From the NCBI GenBank assembly GCA_002633005.1, contig NMRA01000061.1:325088-389087 (forward strand): DNA of 64,000 nt, in the 5' to 3' direction. This document shows, one piece after another, positions 15,101 to 25,399 of the stretch. The notes beneath the pieces are model-generated. The model ran no database searches. It was given only the letters and a program-made list of their open reading frames with translations, and had not been told where the DNA came from. Origin of the DNA: Phoronis australis (lineage: Eukaryota; Phoronida; Phoronidae). A program made the position numbers and the translations under genes. Every line of letters starts with the position of its first letter. Position 1 is the stretch's first letter.

Positions 15101-18100
15101 GTCTACCCATTTATCAGTAATACCATATTGGCAACGCACAACACCCTAAATTAACATTCTCTTCTAAGGATATAAATGGTGTTATAAGGTTTGCATATAG
15201 CCATAGTGACATCTACTGCCAATAAGAGAAACTATTGTCATCATTAAAGGGTAGCGGTGAATGACGCCAACTAGAGCAGGTTAAGGTAAGGTTCATTTAC
15301 AAGAGGTGTACATGGTGTAATACTCATGAACATAGTTCACCTATAAACACGACTCACTAACCACCTGGCATGATATACGCAAACACAGAATTCGTGCACT
15401 ATGTTCGACAATCACAGAGCCGTGTTTGTGATTTCGAGAAGTGTTTTTTTTTTGACATATATTTCGCATCTTGAGAACCTGGTGCAATGTAAGGTGTTTG
15501 CTGAAACTACGAGTGCAACAGTCGTGTTATTTCCAGACCTTGTAAATGAACACAACCTGCTCTAGTCAGGCTTTGTTCAACCTGAGCCAGAGCTAAGTAA
15601 GTAACCACGCCCAATACAAATGAGAGAACACCTCAGAATGTACTTCCGACCATTAATTGCATCAACACAACACACAGAGAATGAAACATCAGTTGATTTG
15701 AATATTGAAAACGACAATTGTGAGACGTAAACTATAAGTAAGTCCCGCATGAAACACAGCGATCTCAACTAAAAATTCACTTGGTTGTTGCACGCAATGT
15801 TCCAACTGTCTTTGGCACATACTACGTGAACTCATCAACACAAGGGTACCTTTCCACCTCATAGATTGGTAACTACTTAGAGCCCTCCATACACAGGCTT
15901 GCACTAGAACAAACTACTCCTGAAATGAGTTGTCCCAAGGTTTGAGGGCAGTCTGGGTGCTATTTAAACTAGTGCAACTTGCGCCACTTGTGACAACTTA
16001 CACCACCTTATCGAGGTGGGGTAACTTGTCCTAGGGTAACTTGTGCCACTTCTAATTGGTGTGTGGCTGCAAACATGGGGCAAGGTGGTCAAAGTAATTG
16101 CCAGCTGAGGTATAACAATGGTCGTCTTTTTCGCAGCAGCCGTTCATTGATATGCACAGAACGAGGACTTCTGTCCTGTGCTAGTTATTGAATATATGTG
16201 CGCGGACACTCCGTTTGGCAAGTTACTCTAGGATAAGTTTGTGTGTGGAAGGCACTTTTCCAGCAAAAACATCAGTTATGATAAACGCTGTTTAGATAGT
16301 ATGACTACTACCTTTGGACAAGTCATTTCGCACAATGACGAGTGTCAAATATTTTGATTTAATTTAGCTATACTCACAAAACAACTGAGTGGTGAAAGAA
16401 GGCAACTTAACACTTCTGGTTTTCTATGGGTTTATTGTGGCCAGAATTGTACTCATTTACATTTTAGATATTTTATTTGCGTGTCTGTTTGTTTCATCAG
16501 TGGGTGAGATGACATAGCAGGGATTCTACAGGGACAAGTGCACTTACTTTTAACTAGTCTTATGACTAGACAATACACAAACAATTCAGAATTACAGTAA
16601 AGTTTTTTCAAATTAGANTTAAATTTGGGCAAAATTTCAACAGGTATTTAGTTGCTTCAGGCTCAGTCTGTCTGAGTTTCAGGCAACAAGTGTGAATTCA
16701 CAAATAAATAACGATGATGCACAAACAGCAAACTAAGCAGCATAATCTTCCAGAAATTGAAAGACCTGAAAAAGCCTAGAATCTTTGAAACAAACGAGTA
16801 ACAAACTATTGATAAGCAAATCCGTCTACCCATTTATCAGTAATGCCATATTGGTAATGCACATCATAAATTAACATTCTCTTCTAAGGATATAAACAGT
16901 GTTATAAGGTTTGCATATAGCCATAGTGACATCTACTGCCAATAAGAGAAACTATTGTCATCATTAAAGGGTAGCGGTGAATGACGCCAACTAGAGCAGG
17001 TTAAGGTAAGGTTCATTTACAAGAGGTGTATATGGTGTAATACTCATGAACATAGTTCACTTATAAACACGACTCACTAACCACCTGGCATGATATACGC
17101 AAACACAGAATTTGTGCACTATGTTCGACAATCACAGAGCCGTGTTTGTGATTCCGTGAAGTGTTTTTTTTTTTTGACATATATTTCACATCTTGAGAAC
17201 CTGGTGCAATGTAAGGTGTTTGCTGAAACTACGAGTGCAACAGTCGTGTTATTTCCAGACCTTGTAAATGAACACAACCTGCTCTAGTCAGGCTTTGTTC
17301 AACCTGAGCCAGCGCTAAGTAAGTAACCACGCCCAATACAAATGAGAGAACACCTCAGAATGTTCTTCGAACCATTAATTGCATCAACACAACACACAGA
17401 GAATGAAACACTAGTTGATTTGAATATTGAAAACGACAATTGTGAGACGTAAACTATAAGTAAGTCCCGCATGAAACACAGCGATCTCAACTAAAAATTC
17501 ACTTGGTTGTTGCACGCACTGTTCTAACTGTCTTTGGCAATACTACGTGAACTCATCAACACAAGATAGATTGGTAACTACTTAGAGCCCTCCATACACA
17601 GGCTTGCACTAGAACAAACTACTCCTGAAATGAGTTGTCCCAAGGTTTGAGGGCAGTCTGGGTGCTATTTAAACTAGTGCAACTTGCGCCACTTGTGACA
17701 ACTTACCCCACCTTATCGAGGTGGGGTAACTTGTCCTAGGGTAACTTGTGCCACTTCTAATTGGTGTGTGGCTGCAAACATGGGGCAAGGTGGTCAAAGT
17801 AATTGCCAGCTGAGGTATAATAATGGTCGTCTTTTTCGCAGCAGCTGTTCATTGACATGCACAGAACGACGACTTCTGTCCTGTGCTAGTTATTGAATAT
17901 ATGTGCGCGGACACTCCGTTTGGCAAGTTACTCTAGGATAAGTTTGTGTGTGGAAGGGACTTTACCAGCAAAAACATCAGTTATGATAAACGCTGTTTAG
18001 CTAGTATGACTACAACCTTTGGACAACTCATTTTGCACGACGAGTGTCAAATATTTTGATTTAATTTAGCTATACTCACAAAACAACTGAGTGGTGAAAG

Positions 18101-18729
18101 GCAACTTAACACTTCTGGTTTTCTATGGGTTTATTGTGGCCAGAATTGTACTCATTTATATTTTCGATATTTTATTTGTGTCTATTTGTTTCATCAGTGG
18201 GTGAGATGACAGACCAGGGATTCTACAGGGACAAGTGCACTTACTTTTAACTAGTCTTATGACTAGACAATTCACAAACAATTCAGAATTACGGTAAAGT
18301 TTTTTCAAATTAGAACACAACATGGCGGAACAGTAACATTTTAAGTCATCATAATTTTTAACTAGAGTAAGCAACAAGAAGACAATTTTACTTGATTATT
18401 TGACAATTTGACATTGTATGGTTGTCAACAACAAATACAAGAAGAAAAACTTAAAAACATTTTTGACAGTGCAGTGAGCGCTTGAACAATGAGAATTTTG
18501 ACCATAATTTTGTTCAAATAAGGGAAAACTTCACCACATGGCAACACAGACTTACCTGTGCCACCTCCATCCTCTGCAGGACGCTGTCCAAGCATTCCTG
18601 GGCACTACTCTCTGACTGTAGAGTACACTCCATGACTGACCCGTCCAGCAGATGGACACACGCCACGTAAGTATTCTTGGACAGCACATTGTATTTCTGT
18701 TTGGACCTCTTCAACTTGAAGAACGGCAT
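128..18729 (-). CDS. PTPN14: PTPN14/PTPN21-type (Pez) FERM-domain tyrosine phosphatase, 5' coding exons only
   Basis: Four exons on the minus strand join in phase: 18556-18729 (58 codons, starts MPFFKLKRSK), 2692-2861, 1924-2021 and 128-198, together 171 codons. All borders are GT-AG; for example the donor after exon 1 is CAG|GTAAGT and after exon 4 AGG|GTAAGT. The protein shows the start of the FERM domain typical of Pez phosphatases: YNVLSKN and ECTL..ES..QECL in exon 1, DKPLKKQLDK and FGLMFYIP in exon 2, LQLRSDILDG in exon 3, and EFGDHVFDQ in exon 4. Exon 1 looks closer to vertebrate PTPN14 than PTPN21, but in an invertebrate this is probably the single co-orthologue. The rest of FERM, the linker and the phosphatase domain lie beyond position 1. 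In vertebrates PTPN14 is a cytosolic and junctional phosphatase that restrains YAP. A splice acceptor at 18762 indicates at least one upstream non-coding exon. Intron 1 is about 15.7 kb. Confidence 0.86.
199..1923 (-). other. PTPN14-like intron 3
   Basis: AT-rich intron between exons 3 and 4, with acceptor AG at 199-200 and donor GT at 1922-1923. The simple repeat (AACAAG)n at about 318-345 is the only structure noticed. Confidence 0.6.
3060..3180. repeat. Fragment of the 5.2-kb TA-flanked repeat family
   Basis: The segment containing CTTTGCTGTTAAATCCACC followed by CTTCGAAGTTAACTT matches the reverse complement of 12680-12710, part of the element family described at 5193-5803. It is a partial copy. 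Confidence 0.5.
5193..5803. mobile_element. Non-autonomous DNA transposon (MITE) with TA target site
   Basis: The ends are inverted repeats: ACTCCAGTATGAG at the left and the complement of CTCCTACTGGAGT at the right, one mismatch over the last 13 bases. TA flanks both ends, as expected for Tc1/mariner-type insertion. The interior contains a second inverted pair (near 5525-5570 and 5630-5670, around AATAACTTTGAT and ATCAAAGTTAT). It has no coding capacity. A second copy lies in opposite orientation at 12680-13068. Confidence 0.6.
8370..8633. repeat. Dispersed repeat copy 1 (GGAGCAAATTGAC family)
   Basis: Shares long blocks with 8855-9150, including GTTTGTGAGGTAGA and TCTAAACGCGAAACTGG. The ends are loosely inverted (GGAGCAAATTGAC against the complement of GTCAGTTTGTTCC), suggesting an old MITE. 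Confidence 0.55.
8855..9150. repeat. Dispersed repeat copy 2 (GGAGCAAATTGAC family)
   Basis: Second diverged copy of the repeat at 8370-8633, in the same orientation with an extra internal block of about 50 bases. The open frame at 8837-9097 lies inside it and is not a gene. Confidence 0.55.
10575..11935. mobile_element. Element bounded by long (about 230-bp) inverted repeats
   Basis: 10575-10805 and 11707-11935 are reverse complements with moderate divergence. Matching blocks include TGACACTGATCATTTTCATA against the complement of TATGAAAATGACCAGTGTCA, and GGTAAACC near both inner ends. About 900 bases of unrelated sequence lie between. The frames inside (10865-11068 plus, 11207-11572 minus) resemble no transposase. 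The arms share the phrase AATAACTTCGAT with the 5.2-kb family, so they may be related. Confidence 0.5.
12680..13068. mobile_element. Second, inverted copy of the 5.2-kb MITE family
   Basis: Its reverse complement tracks 5193-5600 block by block: TAACTC end, the run around GACATCGAA, GTAATCGCAAGGTAG, ATTATTCGAGCAAAATATAAGC and GAAGTTGACC. The right terminus (AGAGT then TA, 13064-13070) corresponds to the left TIR of the first copy. The other terminus was not resolved. Confidence 0.6.
14895..16617. repeat. 1.7-kb tandem duplication, copy A
   Basis: This block begins TTAAATTTGGGCAAAA and ends CAAATTAGA, and is repeated nearly base for base at 16619-18314. A contains a 16-base segment (around 15845-15860) absent from B, plus scattered substitutions. 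The copies are joined through a single N. It lies wholly inside an intron. Confidence 0.9.
16619..18314. repeat. 1.7-kb tandem duplication, copy B
   Basis: Near-identical to 14895-16617, same orientation, directly adjacent except for the N at 16618. The high identity and ambiguous junction base fit two alleles placed end to end in the assembly. A very recent real tandem duplication is the alternative. Confidence 0.9.
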
Positions 18730-18761
18730 ACCAAATGAATACCAAAGTCCAGAATTGCAAA
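18556..18761 (-). CDS. PTPN14: PTPN14-like first coding exon with short 5' UTR
   Basis: The ATG is at 18727-18729. Immediately upstream is a 32-base leader and then a good acceptor (pyrimidine tract ending CAG, AG at 18762-18763), so translation starts in the second or a later exon of the transcript. The chosen start gives MPFF, which matches the invariant MPF start of this family. The reading frame is open further upstream but runs across the acceptor. Confidence 0.8.
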
Positions 18762-18869
18762 CTGAAAAGTAAAAGAAGCCTGTATGAGATCAAGACTGTG
18801 TTCCATACACCCAAGACACCAGCTTGTTCTTGCAGCGAAAAGGTTCGGTGATGGAACAAAGTAGTGAAT

Positions 18870-19012
18870 TCTACTGATCTGCAATTTAACATTCCAACAT
18901 ACCCAAAGTTGATTCTAATTACTTGTGTGGCCATCATTGCTAGGTTACACATAATATGCTTACTAAAGTCTCTAGCATTACTGGCAAAATACTTGCCTTT
19001 CACTCACTTGAT
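18870..19012. repeat. Dispersed short repeat
   Basis: The phrases TTTAACATTCCAAC and ACTTGCCTTTCACTCA, in this order and spacing, recur with divergence at 51415-51535, and the tail recurs at about 12235-12262. No coding potential. Confidence 0.35.
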
Positions 19013-19541
19013 TTTGATCTAAGGAATGCAGTAACCTTGTACTTTTAACCCACTTTTTCCCAGAAATTGGTTTTTAATGAGATTTCTTGGCATTAATGCT
19101 TTGCATTGAAAAAATATGAAGCAAATAGAGAGAAACTTGTCAAAGCGGTCAACTTATTGCACTGTTGTTGTGTTAGTCGAGAGATTGCAAGTTTGATTAC
19201 CTCTAGCACCTCACAGCATGACACCCGACAAGAGTACGTATCTATGGTGACCAAGATGGACAACAAGGTTGGAAGGTGGATGACAACTCAGTGCTCACCA
19301 GAGGGGGTAGAAGGCAACTCCCAGGAAGTGCCCTGTCCTGAAGGTTGTTCAGATGGGGTCCAACTGATAGTAATTAGCTGGGGCTTGTGATCACTTCCGA
19401 GTGAAACTGACAACCAGAAAGCCCAGCAAATTCAGACTTTCAGGTAATTAATTTTGTCCTTTTTGAATATCTTTGGACCTCAACTTAAATCCAATCCCAC
19501 TACCAATGCAATCTAATACTTGGTAACATGCTAAAATTGGT

Positions 19542-19796
19542 TTATTGACAACAATGTTTTCTTACGGCCAAGGTCAGTTTTTTGGTCAAGTATCCTTTGA
19601 TTCGCATTCTAAGAAGAACTGAATGGTGGATGATTGGAGTTTTGACAGGTAACTGATTCCATATCGTTAAAGTATGGAATTGGTTGGATGTATTAAATTT
19701 TAATGGTAGATGAATTGAATGCAGCATCTTTTGTTGGTAATAGTCGGATAGGTGGGTCCCAGATTTGAAACTGATTTGAGAATCAGTTACTACCAC
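19542..19796 (-). mobile_element. Possible remnant of a non-LTR retrotransposon reverse-transcriptase C-terminus
   Basis: The 84-codon minus-strand frame contains TIWNQLPVKT followed by a basic tail (RMRIKGYLTKK). This resembles the WNxLP motif and following helix at the end of many LINE ORF2 proteins. No endonuclease or polymerase part is nearby, so at best it is a 5'-truncated copy. It could be a chance resemblance. Confidence 0.35.
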
Positions 19797-19862
19797 TGAT
19801 AATTAGTGCGTTACTCATGTAACTGGTCCTCAAATCAGGGACCCATGTACCCGACTAATACC
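19737..19862. repeat. Foldback (inverted repeat) of about 45-bp arms
   Basis: Left arm TAGTCGGATAGGTGGGTCCC near 19741-19760; the right arm, read in reverse complement from about 19860, gives TAGTCGGGTACATGGGTCCC. The arms continue through GATTTGA. It is a small hairpin-forming repeat, perhaps a MITE. Confidence 0.5.
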
Positions 19863-20100
19863 CTTTTGTTAACTTCTGATGAATAATTTTGGAGTAATGG
19901 AGGGACCTATGACTATTATCGTTCATTTTATTTAGCAAAAAGGAAATCAGTTAAGCTGTTCCAACAGGGTAATTGCCAGTATGCCTATAGACAGGCGATG
20001 TATTACTTAGATGAAGGCCTGCGCAAAACTGAACTGCACATGAGATGTTTAGTGCTGTGGTGCATCACTTGACTATGGGCACAATGGTAATGGTACATGT

Positions 20101-20745
20101 TCACGGTGACAGAAGGGAATACGCAGAGCCTCCTGAGTTAGAAGAGGAAGGCAATACAGAGGGGCCGGCCAGATGTGGAATTCCAGGCGGCATGACTGAC
20201 CCCTCCTGGTTCGTTGACAGTGTGGTGAATGCAGTGACTGTTGAAATGTAAAATGTTCTTTGACAATCACTCAGCTGCAGTCAACTGCTCTTTAACAAAC
20301 TGGTTAAGAGTAGACGTAGTAGGCCTAAGACTTAATTGAAGAGTGAGGTCTCGAATTTGAGACTCGGCTGGAACAACGTGATGCAGGTTTTTCACTGTAC
20401 AGGCAGTACTTCAACACTTCAAGACCACGGATAATAATCTCCAGCCTTTTGGAATATTATAGTTCTCTTAATTCAAGCAGTGTAAGAGAGGTTTGTTGTA
20501 ACAAGATCGGGATAAGCTCATCCAAGTAATGGCCGTTGTTCAGTGATCGCCTGATTCTCAAAATCTGATTCCAATATACCATCCGACTAGTCCGTCCGAT
20601 AATTAGGTACACTATGTGTAGAATTTGTCTTTCAATTCAACCGTCCAACGACGTGAATGATGAGTGTGTTTTACTTACGCCAAACTCCGATGAACAAGTC
20701 ACATTTATCCTCTTTCTGGAGACTCGCATAGTAGTTAAATCGATC
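20101..20745 (-). CDS. Unrecognised gene, last two exons
   Basis: Exon 20679-20745 (67 nt) follows a good acceptor (CCTGATTACAG) and ends at the donor GGC|GTAAGT. It encodes DRFNYYASLQ and KEDKCDLFIGVW. Its phase-1 end fits exon 20101-20237 (acceptor TTTCAACAG), which encodes a Pro/Ser/Gly-rich tail with MPPGIPHLAGPSVLP and ends SAYSLLSP-stop. The two together give a 67-residue C-terminus. I do not recognise the family and found no upstream exon with confidence. The exons lie upstream of PTPN14 on the same strand, so they could instead be alternative 5' exons of that gene. Confidence 0.42.
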
Positions 20746-21184
20746 CTGTAATCAGGTATTGCAAATTCTTTGTGAAGGGAAATGAAATACGATAAACACG
20801 AAAACACAACAAGGAACCGTCAGGGAAACCCTATGTTCCGTTGCCGAAGGCGAAGTACAGTCCAGATTACGAGATCGCACTACGCAAAAGAAATTGTTTT
20901 TAAAATCAAGTTCTTTATCATTAACGTTTCTCAGTGATGTGACTAAATATTAAAGAAACGAAGTTTTTGTGGTGTAGGCGTGTCTTCAAATGTCACGCAT
21001 TTCATGACATCAGTTTTATTTACAAATACCACGGTTGAAGAGTATGAATATGTGACTCATAGGTGTAAAATGAGGTCACGGTTTTTAAATCTCTGTCGAC
21101 AGATGTCAGTTGGGTTTCGTCTTGCTTCTGTGCGGCGTGAGCAGAGGTCGGCTTAATCTTTGGCGTGAGCCACTGAGATAAATT

Positions 21185-21472
21185 CAGTGGCCGATCTAGG
21201 ATACCATTGGGGGGCATCATGTTGCCTCGGGGAATTGGGACGGGCGGCCTGAAAGTTGCGGGGGCTGGGGATGTGGACCTTCTGTTCAGAAAATGTGTCG
21301 GATGGACGTGGACTAAAAAAAAAAAAAAAAAACGGGAACACGGTTCCGCCTCGCGCCAGTGGGTTCTGAGCCCCTCCACTACCAGATCTAGTTCCTGAAC
21401 TCAATATTTCCTCACGCTTCACGCTGTTGATGTTTCATTTTGCTCGCGGTAGCCCCCCTAAATCCGCCTATG
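21185..21472. mobile_element. hAT-like MITE (CAGTGGC.GATCTAGG ends)
   Basis: Begins CAGTGGCCGATCTAGGATACC and ends with the complement of CATAGGCGGATTTAGGGGG, so both ends show a GGCGGATYTAGG-type inverted terminus. It matches 35537-35729 in reverse orientation, including the A-tract/ACGGGAACACGGTTCC block and TTGCCTC.GG. No transposase. A clean 8-bp target duplication was not seen. Confidence 0.6.
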
Positions 21473-23639
21473 GAATTAATCAATATTTATATATTGGTGA
21501 CAGCTCACGTACACCTAGACGCTCAGTGGCTAGGCGGATACAAACCTATGTTTGCCCTTTTTTATCTGTCGGAAAACGTTAGTCTGTCGTGAAATTTCGC
21601 ATAATTGGAGTAGGCCCATATTTTATCACATATTTGTATAGTCATTCTGAACTTTTTCTGAAGTTGCAAGTCAAACAGTCACCGGGCTCGCATGCGTGTA
21701 CCAAAAATTCAGTGCGGATAGGCGGTACTTCAGTTTTTTAGCGGCAGGCCTAGGTCCACTAGGCCTCTAAATTTCTGGAAAGGGATGAGGCAAAAATCTA
21801 CCCAGCAAAAGGGCTTTGGAATTAGCAGACCTGTTACCAGCAATAGGGACGTGTGTCACAGCAATTTTGGTACACGCCTGCAGGCACCTTGTCAATATAT
21901 GAATAACCCTTCCCTGGCCGGGGCAAACAGTACCAAATTTCATCATATAGTATACAGATGTATAATTTTGTATGAATGCTTGACTAACTTCCCAGCAACT
22001 GAGGAACCCATATTCTAAACTATGTGTAGCCTAGCAACTAATCTTTTGGATCATTGAAACTATTTTCCTGTTGATTTAATTGGTCAAAATTATATGTTTG
22101 ACTTCTCCGCGGTCCATGTTCCTTTTTACTATTATATAACAACCAAATTAATTGGTATTAGAAATTAAGTAGTTGACTAATTTGTAGTCTAATTAATTAA
22201 TTAATTGACCGGTTAGTACACAAAGGATTTCATTATTACACTGTGTAATTTTGCATTGTATGTAACATTGTTGGGTTTTTATCATTAAAAACATCAGATA
22301 TGCAAAATATTAATTATTTATGAATATTTTTCTTTTTCTTTTGGTATTATCGTACACCATCAAGACTTCATTAAGAGCCATCTAATAATATTACTCTGAT
22401 GCAGATCGGCTGAAAAAAACGGCGGAGTTGCGCGACAATAAATAAGGTGACACTTTTTATGTTTGGCCTAGGGTTGAAATATATATTTGTTTGGCCTAGA
22501 TACACATTCTTGGTGTTCAAGTGCTTCTTGATCATATGAACATAATGGTTAGAAAACTGTAAACTCTTTTAAGAGTTTAAAATTTTTAAAAAATATTGTA
22601 ATACATCCCAATGGCTTTACGTTTCGTCGGTCAGCAAGGCAGCGATTGCCGGCTTCTCGAAAAATACGAAATTGCAAGCAGATGGACCTCGGGGTTTGAC
22701 GATGTAAATTCCTCCCATAGCCCTTTATTCCACAGTAGCTAAGAAACAGCACCAGAACAAATGACTCATTGTAAGCAACTGCACGTATACTGATGAAACA
22801 CTGAGGAAATTCCTCAAAAACAACAAATTTTCGGATATATCATAGGCGCATTAGCTTAAACGAGCACTAACACGACACTATAAATTTGTTACGTAAGTAA
22901 AGTTAGCTTTCATATCAACGAAGAGAAAAATCGAAAAAGATAAATTAAAGGAGAATTATGTGGCATTAGACTTAAAAACGCACGAGACCGAGTTCCGGGG
23001 CAGGGGGTATAGGCTCTCTCGCGATATCCCAGGCGACCGGCAGTGGCGCTGCGCACTAAGACTCCGTTTCCGTCGTCTGCTCCACTGTGCAATGAAGAAA
23101 ATTACATCAATTTTTAAAGAAAATGAAACCTGGGCCCGATCTCCAATCTTTTTACTCGAAATGGAACTCGAAATTAGGTTTGGCATTTTCTACACTACTT
23201 TTGGGCGAACTCAAGGTAAGTGTCTATTATACTATGCTAGAGTACACAATAACTTAAGTAGATAATTTATTGCCCTTAGTTCACAGGTTGTAAACCCAAT
23301 ATTAAAGCAATAAGTTCGAGTTTGAACTCGAAATTTCAAGTTTTTACTCGAGTTTGTAGCACGAATATAAGGGTCTTCAAGGGCAAACTTGAACTAGAAA
23401 CTTCTATGCATAAACTGTAATGTATTCGAGCACAGTCTGATAACCAATTATCTTAAGTTCGCACAAAAGGAGCAGAGAAATTGCCAAAAATAGTTTCGAG
23501 TTCGTTTCGAGTACAAAGATTAGAGACCGGGCCCTGAGTAACGATGAAAATACAGAAGCTGCTGGTAAGATGTGAATTTTAATCGAAGCCTTAGGGAATC
23601 ACTCAGAAACTCAAAATTCTCTCTTTGTCAAGCATTAAG

Positions 23640-23745
23640 GGGGCCTCCCTCCATTCGGTGCTGTGCTCACCTACAATCGTGCTTGGCTCAAATGCTTACG
23701 GACAAAATGTTGCCCCCCCGTTGTGATATCCTAGATCCGCCACTG
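23640..23745. mobile_element. Partial hAT-like MITE end
   Basis: Ends ATATCCTAGATCCGCCACTG, the same terminus as 21185-21472 and 35537-35729, preceded by a C-rich block. The other end is not identifiable. Confidence 0.45.
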
Positions 23746-23900
23746 GGTTAAGCACCATACCATTGATTTGTTTGACGTGCTTTTGTAATGCAAAGTAATG
23801 GCGTGATGCACAATATAACCCTAAACATTCTTTGTTCATTCTGGTCTTCCATACGTTTTGTATCACTGACTATGAAAACGTATACTAAGTATAGGCCTAT

Positions 23901-23985
23901 GGGGAGGCAGTGTGGCCAAGTGTGATAAGTGCCCGCTTTGTTTACCTGAGGTCGTGGGTTCGAGTGCCACTGGGTCACACTGCTA
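23901..23985 (+). repeat. tRNA-derived SINE head or tRNA pseudogene
   Basis: Contains an A-box-like TGGCCAAGTGTGATAAG and a B-box GGGTTCGAGTGCC at tRNA spacing, but no good acceptor stem. The downstream tail is unlike a mature tRNA end. This fits a tRNA-derived SINE. Confidence 0.5.
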
Positions 23986-25399
23986 AACCCTTGAGTCGCG
24001 TTTCTTGCTCTTCAGCTCGATTTTAACAATATATTAATAAGGCATAAAAATGGTTCCAGGTGATCAGCGGAATGGGCCCACATGCACGGCCTGTGCTGGC
24101 TAGTGTGGTACAACGTGTATCAGATCGCATGCAATTATTAAAAAAGTAAGTATAGCATATTATGTTCTAATAGTTAGAATGGTGGCCTGGCAATGAAAAG
24201 TTCTCAGGTAAGAATCTTCATAGTGCACCAGAAATATAATGCCAAACGAAGTGCTTATCGTTGACCACCATGAGTGCACTAGATATCGCGCTCGTCTTCT
24301 GAGAAAGGTGTAAACCTGTAGATGGACGTAGGAATGATGGACTCAGTGAAACGTCGTGCCATCGTAAAAAGGTTTGTGGCGTAGAACTAGAGTTGTATAG
24401 TTTGAGGTTGGTGTGAATAGACCAATAGATTTTTAAATGAAGTCACGGCAGTCAATGCCTGTTTTGTTCGTCAGCTATTTGACGTGGTATGACATTGCGC
24501 CTCTTTATGGTAAACAGGCCGTCATGAGCAAACAGAATAGATTATCAGGATAACACTCTGTAAAATCTGCAGGTGCAAATTTTCTTCATTTTCTGAATCA
24601 TTTAGCGATCTTTAAAAGTATTTCAGAGTTATAATCGAGCATTATTGTTGCATTTCTGTGGTAAACAATTTTCTTACATTTTAAAATAGCTAGTGCCACT
24701 GAAATGGTTATCACGTGGCAGTGTGTTGCAACATAATGTGACTGGAGATTATATTTTAGCCATCATTTAATTTGATAGAAAGATGCGCGGTAAACGTCTG
24801 ATGCCGTCACACTGAAATTATTGTGAAATCAGTGTACCACGGTTTTGAAACCTGTGACCTCACTGTCTGTCGAGCTTCAGCGGAATAACTTCGTAACAGT
24901 GATATCGAAAAAACGTATTACCTTGAGAATCCACAAGACTATGTTTATTCACTGCACGCAATGTCGAGAAATAACGCCTCCTTAAGTGTCAAAAAGGCAT
25001 TCTAAGCTAAAAAACGAGGCGTCCTGATTTCTCATCACCAAATGGGAGTAAAATGTGTTTGAACAATGACAGTAGCATTCACAACCCCACAGGTCTGGAA
25101 TTAACTGGGAAATCCATAATAGAGTTCAAATCCGTGACATTGACCTTATCACTCTTTTGGGCATTTTCACCTGTTGTTAACCGTGCTTCACGCATAACCA
25201 CATTCCAACAAAGATTACAGTTGCACATACATATATTATGCCCGATATGCAGGTTACATCAAAAGCACTCAGCGGGGATTTGATGGCTGTGAACCATACA
25301 CGAATGTGCAGTGTATTTTATGAAAACAAAAATAGAATTAGAAAGAGCTCAACGTTGAGCTTATAATTAAGTCTGTCAGTCACGAAATCTGACATTGAT

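Larger units (their letters stand above)
2862..18555 (-). other. First coding intron of the PTPN14-like gene (repeat-rich)
   Basis: Nearly 15.7 kb between coding exons 1 and 2. It has no exon I can support. It holds MITE-like repeats at 3060-3180, 5193-5803, 8370-8633, 8855-9150, 10575-11935 and 12680-13068, a repeat fragment near 12150-12265, and a 1.7-kb tandem duplication at 14895-18314. Scattered open frames here, including one of 150 codons at 12265-12717, show no domain, homology or splice context. Confidence 0.6.
18762..20100. other. Non-coding stretch upstream of the PTPN14-like coding exon
   Basis: Holds a dispersed repeat (about 18870-19012), a LINE-like tail (19542-19796, minus) and an inverted repeat (19737-19862). 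The promoter of the PTPN14-like gene could lie here or further right, but no core element is clear. Confidence 0.4.
20746..25399. other. Gene-poor region with MITEs and a SINE
   Basis: Apart from the hAT-like elements (21185-21472, 23640-23745) and the tRNA-like sequence (23901-23985), I see no supportable gene. A CG-richer patch near 22975-23090 carries overlapping open frames on both strands, without domains. Palindromic TTCGAGTTTGAACTCGAA occurs near 23312-23330. Confidence 0.4.

Noticed and set aside
18605-19003. 132-codon minus-strand frame
   Set aside because: It is the PTPN14 exon 1 region read in another frame plus upstream non-coding DNA.
21020-21422. Overlapping minus-strand frames of 119 and 89 codons
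   Set aside because: They lie across the hAT-like MITE and its homopolymer tract.
22960-23265. 101-codon plus frame ending near a GTAAGT
   Set aside because: Frames are open on both strands over the same CG-richer patch, and no peptide resembles a known domain.
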